From DATHYZ01 sp035458865 (GTDB lineage Bacteria; Chloroflexota; Limnocylindria; Limnocylindrales; CSP1-4): DNA of 5,866 nt. A program made the position numbers and the translations under genes. Shown here one piece after another: positions 1 to 5,866 of the stretch. The stretch is taken from the NCBI GenBank assembly GCA_035458865.1, contig DATHYZ010000245.1:1-5866 (forward strand). Reading direction: 5' to 3'. The notes below the pieces were generated by a model. The model was not told the DNA's origin, searched no databases, and saw only the letters and a list, made by a program, of their open reading frames with translations. Numbering within the stretch: position 1 is the stretch's first letter; each line of letters starts with the position of its first letter.

Positions 1-1350
<1,350 letters not shown>

Positions 1351-1364
1351 GGTGGCCGAGTATA
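1351..1364 (-). promoter_or_regulatory. -10 box and leaderless start of cbs
   Basis: On the minus strand TATACT (1364 down to 1359) matches the sigma-70 type -10 consensus at five of six positions. It is followed by only 8 nt (CGGCCACC) before the cbs ATG. Transcription should begin within about 0-3 nt of the start codon. No Shine-Dalgarno sequence is present, and no TTGACA-like -35 is visible at the usual distance. The octamer CCTATACT also occurs at the leader-ORF promoter (4290-4297, plus strand). Confidence 0.6.
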
Positions 1365-1368
1365 GGTT

Positions 1369-1393
1369 CCCCGGGAGCCCGGGCGACAGCCCG
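1369..1393 (-). other. Two overlapping GC-rich hairpins between plsC-B and cbs
   Basis: On the minus strand CGGGC-TGTC-GCCCG (1393 to 1380) forms a 5-bp stem with a 4-nt loop. It overlaps CCCGGG-CT-CCCGGG (1383 to 1370), which can form a second short stem. They share bases 1380-1383, so both cannot form at once. No T-run follows, so this is not a standard intrinsic terminator. It could weakly end the acyltransferase transcript, act as a DNA dyad near the cbs promoter, or be chance in GC-rich DNA. Confidence 0.25.
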
Positions 1394-1414
1394 TGCAGCC
1401 AGCCGGGAGTCGAC

Positions 1415-2209
1415 TCAGTGCCAGGCGGTCGTGAGCCAGCGCCAGCGTCGGACCTGCTCTGCCGGTGCGCGCGTCAGCCGGTCGACGGCCGCCACGTCCC
1501 CGGCAGAGCGCTCATGGAGGGCCGCGATGATGCGGTGGGCGATCCGCCGTTCGTCGGAGGACCAGGGGGTGGGTGCGATGGCGTCAGCCGCCATCCCGGC
1601 GAGGTCCTGCCAGGTCACGGGATGCAGCACACGGACGACCAGGGACCGGCCGCGGTACAGATCCTCGGCGCCACCGATCGCGAGGGGGACGATCGGGGCG
1701 TCCGTCCGCAGGGCCAGGTAGGCGATGCCCAGGCCCAGCCGGCGCGCCTCCCCGGGCGGGACCGCTGGGCCGACCTCCGGGAAGACGAGCAGCACGGCTC
1801 CGGCGTCGAGCGCGTCCCGGGCACCCACGAGGTGCCCCTCGACCTGCCGTCGGCCGCCGTCGGGCCAGATCGGGATGAAGCCCCCGATGGCACGGACGGC
1901 GACGCGGCGCCACCACGAGCGGTGCATCGTGGGTCCGTCGCCGAAGAAGACGAAGCGCGGCTCGGACGGGAGGAGGTCCAGGAGCAGGAACGGGTCGACC
2001 CACGTCCGGTGCGGCAGCCCGGCGGCGATCCAGCCACCCACGGGACGGCCGGTGCGGTCCCGTGGCAGGCGACCGGCGCCCTGCAGGGCAGGCCGGAACC
2101 CGAAGATCCCGCGGCCCACCAGGCGGCAGCCGATGAGGAGGCCGCGGTAGGCGACCGATGGCCTCGCCGTGACCCGACCCACCAGGCCGATCGGCCGCCG
2201 CCCGCCCAT
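1415..2209 (-). CDS. PlsC-family acyltransferase B (degenerate acceptor motifs)
   Basis: A 264-aa member of the 1-acyl-glycerol-3-phosphate acyltransferase (PlsC/LPLAT) fold, which moves an acyl chain to a lysophospholipid or similar acceptor at the membrane. The catalytic HX4D motif is intact as HRTWVD (H67, D72). The block-II region reads GGFIPIWPDGG (109-119), with Pro where PlsC proteins usually have Arg. The block-III region reads FPEVGP (143-148) instead of FPEGTR. VPLAIGG (174-180) matches block IV. It is clearly a paralog of the gene just upstream, sharing HR.W.DP, the IGG/LGG.(I/L)P(I/V)W stretch and ALRT(D)...PLAIGG(A)E(D)LY. The ATG lies 12 nt after the upstream stop and has only a weak GAGC-like ribosome site, so translation is probably coupled. 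The fold assignment is firm. The true acceptor is unknown, and loss of the acceptor-binding residues suggests a changed substrate. Confidence 0.85.
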   Translation of the reverse strand: MGGRRPIGLVGRVTARPSVAYRGLLIGCRLVGRGIFGFRPALQGAGRLPRDRTGRPVGGWIAAGLPHRTWVDPFLLLDLLPSEPRFVFFGDGPTMHRSWWRRVAVRAIGGFIPIWPDGGRRQVEGHLVGARDALDAGAVLLVFPEVGPAVPPGEARRLGLGIAYLALRTDAPIVPLAIGGAEDLYRGRSLVVRVLHPVTWQDLAGMAADAIAPTPWSSDERRIAHRIIAALHERSAGDVAAVDRLTRAPAEQVRRWRWLTTAWH

Positions 2210-2221
2210 CGGCCAGCTCGC

Positions 2222-3208
2222 TCAGCCGCCGGTCGGCGCGACCGGGTCGTCGGGAGGCGCCGGAGGCCGAGACGGCGGAACGTCGGTGCGGTCCAGCGGC
2301 CCGCGGGTCAGGAGCAGCCAGGTCAGGCGGTCGCGCAGGCGGCGGGGATGCTCCGGTGGATCCACGGTCCACGGTTGGAGGTCCTCCACGACCGGTGTCA
2401 GCCGTGCCTGCATGGCGTCCGAGATCCGCCGGGCGAGGTCCAGCTCGGGACGGGTGCCCGGCTCCGGGCGCACGCCGTCCCACCCGGACCCCAGGAGGTC
2501 GGCGATCGTCACCGGCTCCATGATCCGGACCGCCATCCGCTTCCCCACGTACAGCTCCTCGGTCCCGGCGATGGCGATGGGCAGGACCCGGGCTCCGGTC
2601 CGCAGGACGATGAGCGAGGCGCCGACCCGGAACGTCCCGACCCGGCCGGGCGGCCCGCTGACCGTGCCCTCGGGCATCTGGGCGAACACGCCACCGTGCT
2701 CGAGCACGGCGCGGGCGGCGACCACGTGGCTGTCGATCCCGACGCCGCCCCGCCAGACCGGCAGGATCCCACCGAGTCGGCGGAGCAGGACCTCCTTCCA
2801 GCGGGACGAGAACGCCGCCGCGCCCCCACCCAGGAACCAGACCCGCGGCGTCAGCGGCAGCGCGTGGACCACGAGCAGCGGGTCCATCCACCCGCGGTGG
2901 GCGGCCGCCATCACGATGTAGCCGCCCTCTCCCGGGACATGCTCTCGGCCCTCGATCCGGGCCTGGAATCGGAACACGCCGAAGGCGAGGAACCGGCCGA
3001 ATGCCGCCATGAGTCGGACCAGCAGCGTGGCCCGGGTCTGCGGGGGGTGACCGAGCCAGGCCAGCCCCTCCCGCGTGTCCCCACGACGCGCCGCGACCTC
3101 GGACGGGCGGACCCTCGCCGGGAGCGGGCGCGCGCGACGCCTTGGAACGTCGACGGGCGGCTCGTCGATGGTCGCCGACGTCGATCCCTCGACCGGATCA
3201 CCCACCAC
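2222..3208 (-). CDS. plsC: PlsC-family 1-acylglycerol-3-phosphate acyltransferase A
   Basis: A 328-aa lysophospholipid acyltransferase that likely acylates 1-acyl-glycerol-3-phosphate to phosphatidic acid at the cytoplasmic membrane face. Motifs in order: catalytic HX4D as HRGWMD (H104, D109); block II GGILPVWRGG with Arg153 kept; block III MPEGTVSGPPG (E180, G181; the usual Arg after EGT is Val); block IV VLPIAIAGTEELY (208-220). About 65 N-terminal residues before the fold are Arg/Pro-rich and look disordered, and a Pro-rich tail ends the protein. I chose the GTG at 3208 because GGAGGA sits 7 nt upstream. The internal Met67 start (3010) has no ribosome site. The start is 15 nt after the lgt stop, so the genes are probably co-transcribed and coupled. 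The family is certain. The exact acyl acceptor is inferred; hemolysin-type or other LPLAT activities are possible. Confidence 0.88.
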   Translation of the reverse strand: MVGDPVEGSTSATIDEPPVDVPRRRARPLPARVRPSEVAARRGDTREGLAWLGHPPQTRATLLVRLMAAFGRFLAFGVFRFQARIEGREHVPGEGGYIVMAAAHRGWMDPLLVVHALPLTPRVWFLGGGAAAFSSRWKEVLLRRLGGILPVWRGGVGIDSHVVAARAVLEHGGVFAQMPEGTVSGPPGRVGTFRVGASLIVLRTGARVLPIAIAGTEELYVGKRMAVRIMEPVTIADLLGSGWDGVRPEPGTRPELDLARRISDAMQARLTPVVEDLQPWTVDPPEHPRRLRDRLTWLLLTRGPLDRTDVPPSRPPAPPDDPVAPTGG

Positions 3209-3215
3209 GCCAGGA

Positions 3216-3221
3216 TCCTCC
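3216..3221 (-). promoter_or_regulatory. Strong Shine-Dalgarno of plsC-A
   Basis: GGAGGA on the minus strand, 7 nt before the GTG at 3208 and just inside the short gap after the lgt stop. It decides the GTG start. It also shows that this organism uses Shine-Dalgarno sequences at an internal operon gene, unlike the operon-head starts in this window, which have none. Confidence 0.8.
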
Positions 3222-3223
3222 GC

Positions 3224-4249
3224 TCAGGTGGCTCCCGCTGACCCGGCCTGCGGGTCGGTCGCCGGCGCATCCGCCGTCTCGTCGTCGGGATCGATCGAGG
3301 CAGGCTCGCCGTCGGACGTGGTCGGATCGCCGGCCGGGGACTCCGCGGCGCCGTCCGTGGCCGGCACCTCCGGCGACCCGGCGGGTGGCTCGCCTCCTCC
3401 CGCAGCGGACCGCTCTGCCAGGCGGCGGGCATCCTCCTCGGCCATGCTCGGGCCCGGGCGCAGATGCCGCGAGGCGATGATCAGCAGGCCGAAGCCGATG
3501 AAGCCGGCCGCGAAGAGCCAGGCCGTCGGGATCCCGTTGAACGTCCAGTTGTCGGTCCGCAGGCCCTCCAGGGCGAAGCGGACGATGCCGTACCACACGA
3601 AGAAGACGCCGAGCAGGTCGCCCTGTCGCAGCCGGCCGGCAGCCCGGCGGGCGAGCCAGAGGAGGACGATCATGCCGACGAGCGCCGAGAGCGACTCGTA
3701 GAGGAAGAGCGGCTGGAACCGGGTCGTCTCGAACGGGAACTCCGAGCATGAGTAGGCCGAGACGCGGTACTGGCACTCGATCGGGATCCCCCAGGGGAGG
3801 TCCGTCGGCGGTCCGTAGAGCTCCTGGTTGAAGTAGTTGCCCCACCGGCCGACCGCCTGCATCGCGAACAGGGCGGGCGCCACGACGTCCGTCCAGGCCC
3901 AGACGGACTGGCGCTTCCAGCGGGCGTAGAGGATGGCGGCGACGGTCCCGGTGATCAGGCCGCCGAAGACCCCGAGGCCTGTGTAGGGCGGGAGGACGAT
4001 CCCGATCAGGTTGTCCTGGTAGAGGTCCCAGCGGTCGATGACGTGGTAGAGGCGGCCGCCGATCAGGGCGGCGACGGCGATGACGATGATGCCGTTGGGG
4101 ACGAGGTCGACGTCGAGGCCCTTGCGGCTCGCCTCTCGCGACGCCACCAGGTAGGTGACGACGAGTCCGAGGGCGTAGCAGATCCCGTACCAGTAGATCG
4201 GGACCGAGCCGACGGTGACGAGGATGGGGTCCGGGGTGAAGTCGAGCAT
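3224..4249 (-). CDS. lgt: Prolipoprotein diacylglyceryl transferase (Lgt)
   Basis: Integral membrane enzyme that transfers diacylglycerol from phosphatidylglycerol to the lipobox cysteine of prolipoproteins, the first step of lipoprotein maturation. The 341-aa protein shows about seven hydrophobic segments up to residue 260. The family signature is GRWGNYFNQELYG at 134-146, and a later RFALE (R224, E228) matches the R-x3-E pair equivalent to E. coli R239/E243. The E. coli His103 position in the GG-loop appears to be Phe95 (GLGVFGG), a change that, from memory, is also seen in actinobacterial homologs. An extra Cys-containing loop (C159, C168) lies between the signature and transmembrane segment 5. 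Residues 266-341 form an acidic Pro/Ala/Asp-rich tail absent from E. coli Lgt (about 291 aa). The ATG at 4249 is 9 nt after a -10-like TACACT and has no ribosome site, suggesting a leaderless operon head. Two PlsC-type genes follow. Confidence 0.96.
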   Translation of the reverse strand: MLDFTPDPILVTVGSVPIYWYGICYALGLVVTYLVASREASRKGLDVDLVPNGIIVIAVAALIGGRLYHVIDRWDLYQDNLIGIVLPPYTGLGVFGGLITGTVAAILYARWKRQSVWAWTDVVAPALFAMQAVGRWGNYFNQELYGPPTDLPWGIPIECQYRVSAYSCSEFPFETTRFQPLFLYESLSALVGMIVLLWLARRAAGRLRQGDLLGVFFVWYGIVRFALEGLRTDNWTFNGIPTAWLFAAGFIGFGLLIIASRHLRPGPSMAEEDARRLAERSAAGGGEPPAGSPEVPATDGAAESPAGDPTTSDGEPASIDPDDETADAPATDPQAGSAGAT

Positions 4250-4255
4250 CGTCCG

Positions 4256-4269
4256 GGCAGTGTACTGCC
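4256..4269. repeat. Perfect inverted repeat over the lgt -10 (operator candidate)
   Basis: GGCAGT-GT-ACTGCC: 6-bp arms with a 2-bp centre. It covers the minus-strand TACACT that serves as the putative lgt -10, and ends 7 bp before the lgt start. A dyad of this size at a -10 is a typical place for a repressor to bind. No regulator can be named from sequence. Chance occurrence in GC-rich DNA is possible, although the arms contain A/T bases. Confidence 0.4.
4259..4264 (-). promoter_or_regulatory. lgt: -10 box of the lgt-plsC-plsC operon
   Basis: TACACT on the minus strand (4264 to 4259) matches four of six -10 consensus bases and lies 9 nt before the lgt ATG. No Shine-Dalgarno lies between, and no convincing -35 is visible. 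Box, spacing and missing ribosome site are like those at cbs and at the leader ORF, which raises confidence that this is a real near-leaderless promoter. Confidence 0.5.
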
Positions 4270-4291
4270 GTCGCGTCGTCGACCCGCTGCC

Positions 4292-4297
4292 TATACT
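4292..4297 (+). promoter_or_regulatory. -10 box of the leader ORF / membrane protein operon
   Basis: TATACT on the plus strand matches five of six -10 consensus bases and is followed by 9 nt (GGCGCCCGC) and then the ATG at 4307. A TG dinucleotide sits two bases upstream of the box, one base off the extended -10 pattern. It points away from the lgt promoter, so 4250-4306 is a compact divergent promoter region. Confidence 0.6.
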
Positions 4298-4306
4298 GGC
4301 GCCCGC

Positions 4307-4384
4307 ATGCCCGACGCCATCACGGGCGGTCCCACGGCCGCTCCCGCGGACCCCGTCGCCGCCCCACGAGTCATCCTCCGATGA
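4307..4384 (+). CDS. 25-aa leader ORF coupled to downstream membrane protein
   Basis: A short frame MPDAITGGPTAAPADP... ending ...RVILR, stop TGA at 4382-4384. It starts 9 nt after a TATACT -10 box, the same design as the cbs and lgt starts. Its stop overlaps the next gene's ATG (4381) as ATGA, the classic arrangement for termination-reinitiation coupling. The peptide is Pro/Ala/Thr-rich and not hydrophobic, with no runs of a single regulatory amino acid that would suggest attenuation. I do not recognise it. It may matter only as a translated path into the next gene, which lacks its own ribosome site. It could instead be untranslated leader RNA. Confidence 0.5.
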   Translation: MPDAITGGPTAAPADPVAAPRVILR

Positions 4385-4725
4385 ACGCCGAGTTCAACTG
4401 GTGGCTGCTCATCGTCGGCCTCGGGATCGGGGCCGGCCTCACCTGGCTGGTCCTCGCCGACATGGGCCGCCGGCGCGACGCCACGGCCGACCGCGAGCGT
4501 GCCGACGAGACCGCCTGGATCGCGTCGACGCTGGAGCGGGACGGCGAGCCGCTCGACGCCGGCACGGTCGGCCGGGTCCTCGAGCTCCATGAGCGCTGGC
4601 TGGACGGACCGACCCCCGCGGCCGAGGACGCCGGACCGGAGCGAACTCCGCCCGATGAACAGGCGCAACCCGCGGGAGATGCGGCCGAGGTCGTCAGCGG
4701 CGACGGATCGGCGACCCCCGACTAG
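4381..4725 (+). CDS. Small single-pass membrane protein, unknown function
   Basis: A 114-aa protein I do not recognise. Residues 7-26 form a clear hydrophobic helix rich in Trp, Leu and Gly. An RRRD stretch follows at 30-33, which by the positive-inside rule puts the C-terminus in the cytoplasm. Residues 33-75 are charged and probably helical, ending in LELHERWLDG. Residues 76-114 are acidic, Pro/Ala-rich and probably disordered. The ATG at 4381 has no Shine-Dalgarno (the preceding bases are CATCCTCCG), so it probably depends on the overlapping leader ORF. It is divergent from lgt and convergent with the anti-sigma gene, sharing a CTAG stop with it. A membrane-associated accessory role is only a guess. 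Confidence 0.75.
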   Translation: MNAEFNWWLLIVGLGIGAGLTWLVLADMGRRRDATADRERADETAWIASTLERDGEPLDAGTVGRVLELHERWLDGPTPAAEDAGPERTPPDEQAQPAGDAAEVVSGDGSATPD

Positions 4726-5516
4726 AGCTCCCCGAGCAGCACCGGGGTCCCGGGCTTGGTGGCGTCCAGCTCGACGAGCGAGACCCCGAACGTAGCCTCC
4801 GGGCCGAGCCCGGCGAGCGCCGTCGCCGGCCCCACCCACCAGGCGACGTCGCCGTCCACCCACATCCGGCCCATGACCGTGCGCTCCTCGCCGACCTGGA
4901 CCCAGCAGCGGTACTCCTGGCCCGGGCCAGGCTCGGGCAGCCCGGCCGTCTCGACGGCGACTTCGGCCGCCGAGGACGAGAACACCAACCAGCCGGCTGC
5001 ATCCTCCCCGCTGAGCCCGACGGTCCGGGCGTCCGGAAGGGCGGCGATGCGGCCGGCCTCGGCGGCGACGCGGGTCAGCGAGGCCACCGTCGCCTCGGCA
5101 TCCGTGAGGCGAGCGGCCGACCACCACCATCCGGCCCCACTGACGACCGCCACGACCAGGGCGGCTGCGAGCGCCACGACCCAGCGCGCAGGCACCGTTC
5201 GACGCCCGTGCACGGTCGGGGGCACAGCGCCATCCTCGGCGCCGGTCGCGGGGACGCGATCCCGGACCCGACCCTCGGCAGCCACCCGGGCCAGCGTGCG
5301 CTCGCGGAGATCGGCCGGTGGCAGTGCGCGGACGGCGTCTCGGATGACGACCGCCGAGCGGCCAAGGCGCTCGTACCGCTCGGTGCACGCGGGACAGCCG
5401 GCCAGATGGCCGGCGATGGCCGCGGCCTCGGCGGTGTCACCGGCCGCCAGGCGCTCGAAGCCCTCGGGCTCGACCGCAGCCAGCTCCAGCAGCGCCTCGA
5501 CGTCTCGATGCTCCAT
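4722..5516 (-). CDS. RskA-type zinc-finger anti-sigma factor, membrane-anchored
   Basis: A 264-aa single-pass membrane protein that should bind and inhibit the ECF sigma factor encoded just upstream, and release it on a signal through regulated proteolysis. The N-terminal anti-sigma domain carries the HxxxCxxC zinc motif HLAGCPAC (H37, C41, C44). A Pro/Gly/Asp-rich linker follows, then a transmembrane helix at about 112-132 (WVVALAAALVVAV...WWW). The extracytoplasmic part (134-264) matches the RskA C-terminal domain, with GQEYRCWVQVG, GRMWVDG and a final FGVSLVELDA...PG. The ATG at 5516 overlaps the sigma stop as TGATG, so the two are translationally coupled, which fixes stoichiometry. The TAG stop lies in a CTAG shared with the convergent membrane-protein gene. 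The pair is similar in design to mycobacterial SigK/RskA. The signal and targets are unknown. Confidence 0.92.
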   Translation of the reverse strand: MEHRDVEALLELAAVEPEGFERLAAGDTAEAAAIAGHLAGCPACTERYERLGRSAVVIRDAVRALPPADLRERTLARVAAEGRVRDRVPATGAEDGAVPPTVHGRRTVPARWVVALAAALVVAVVSGAGWWWSAARLTDAEATVASLTRVAAEAGRIAALPDARTVGLSGEDAAGWLVFSSSAAEVAVETAGLPEPGPGQEYRCWVQVGEERTVMGRMWVDGDVAWWVGPATALAGLGPEATFGVSLVELDATKPGTPVLLGEL

Positions 5517-5866
5517 CAGTCCGATCCGACCTCCCGGTCCATGCTTCCGCTCGCCGGTCCATCCAGCGCCTCGGTGTCGCCGAGCGCCTCGCGGAGCCGT
5601 CGCAGCGCCCGACGGGTCCTCGTCTTCACCGTCCCCAACGGCCAGCCCAGGCGCTCGGCGATCTCGACCTGGGTCAGGTCCTGCTGGTAGGCCATGATGA
5701 TCACCGTCCGCTCATCGTCCGGCATCGTCGCGACGGCGGCCGCGACCGCGGCTCGCTGCTCGGACGCCACCGTGAGCTCCAGCGGGTCCTCCCCGCTCGA
5801 GCCGACCGCCACGAGCTCACCGACCCCGAGCGCCTCGAGGCGCCCGGGCCCCTCCGCCGCGGGCTC
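5516..5866 (-). CDS. ECF sigma factor, N-terminus beyond window
   Basis: The frame is open to the right edge, so the start and most of region 2 (-10 recognition) lie outside. The 116 residues seen begin in the region 2/4 linker. They contain a clear sigma region 4: MPDDERTVIIMAY, then the helix-turn-helix LTQVEIAERLGWPLGTVKTR and RRALRRLREAL, which binds the -35 element. An in-frame GTG at 5812 could be misread as a start, but the frame continues upstream through LEALGVGEL, as expected for an interior position. The stop overlaps the anti-sigma ATG by one base. Expected role: extracytoplasmic-function sigma controlled by the RskA-like protein, likely auto-regulating this operon from a promoter off the window. 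Confidence 0.92.
   Translation of the reverse strand, partial: EPAAEGPGRLEALGVGELVAVGSSGEDPLELTVASEQRAAVAAAVATMPDDERTVIIMAYQQDLTQVEIAERLGWPLGTVKTRTRRALRRLREALGDTEALDGPASGSMDREVGSD

Noticed and set aside
1584..2891. A 435-codon minus-strand frame across both acyltransferase genes
   Set aside because: It is an out-of-frame shadow of the two genes, whose own frames carry HX4D and PEG-type motifs. Its composition is Arg/Pro/Gly-rich and shows no domain.
2222..3010. A shorter acyltransferase A starting at internal Met67
   Set aside because: There is no ribosome site before 3010, whereas the GTG at 3208 has GGAGGA at ideal spacing right after the lgt stop.
4730..4747. CCCCG...CGGGG inverted repeat just past the small membrane-protein gene, as a terminator
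   Set aside because: The 5-bp stem with an 8-nt loop lies inside the anti-sigma coding sequence and has no T-run on either strand.
4291..5388. A 365-codon minus-strand frame over the anti-sigma and small membrane-protein genes
   Set aside because: It is a shadow of better-supported genes, with Arg/Gly-rich sequence and no motif or ribosome site.
5516..5812. A complete 98-aa region-4-only regulator starting at the GTG at 5812
   Set aside because: The frame stays open to the window edge, and the protein looks like the back half of a normal ECF sigma factor cut by the window.

Overview
This 5.9-kb window is very GC-rich and densely packed. It looks like a chromosomal segment from a high-GC bacterium. 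The CBS-type enzyme and the RskA-type anti-sigma factor resemble actinobacterial proteins. The Lgt sequence, the general gene style and start codons placed directly behind -10 boxes would also suit a high-GC Chloroflexota lineage (for example Limnocylindria-like). I cannot decide the phylum from sequence alone. I see no mobile elements, phage genes, CRISPR arrays, rRNA or tRNA.

Layout from left to right. (1) 1-1350, minus: cystathionine beta-synthase, cut at its C-terminus by the window edge. (2) 1351-1414: short gap with a -10 box 8 nt before the cbs start and two overlapping GC-rich hairpins. (3) 1415-4249, minus: a tight three-gene unit read as lgt, PlsC-family acyltransferase A, PlsC-family acyltransferase B. 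Its gaps are 15 and 12 nt, so it is probably one operon devoted to membrane lipid and lipoprotein work. (4) 4250-4306: a 57-bp divergent promoter region with a -10 box 9 nt before each start and a perfect 6+6 inverted repeat over the lgt -10. (5) 4307-4725, plus: a 25-codon leader ORF whose TGA overlaps the ATG of a 114-aa single-pass membrane protein of unknown function. (6) 4722-5866, minus: an ECF sigma factor (N-terminus off the window) overlapping by one base with its RskA-type zinc-finger anti-sigma factor. The convergent membrane-protein and anti-sigma genes share one CTAG as both stop codons.

Function: Lgt attaches diacylglycerol from phosphatidylglycerol to prolipoproteins. The two acyltransferases probably feed or remodel phospholipid pools. 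The sigma/anti-sigma pair is a membrane-anchored signalling switch. CBS makes cystathionine in the transsulfuration route and appears to be transcribed on its own.

The most interesting signals are the repeated leaderless (or nearly leaderless) start design at all three operon heads, the leader ORF coupled to an unknown membrane protein that lacks a Shine-Dalgarno sequence, and a tandem acyltransferase pair in which the second copy keeps the catalytic HX4D but has lost the usual acceptor-binding residues. I did not find convincing evidence of a wholly new multi-gene system.
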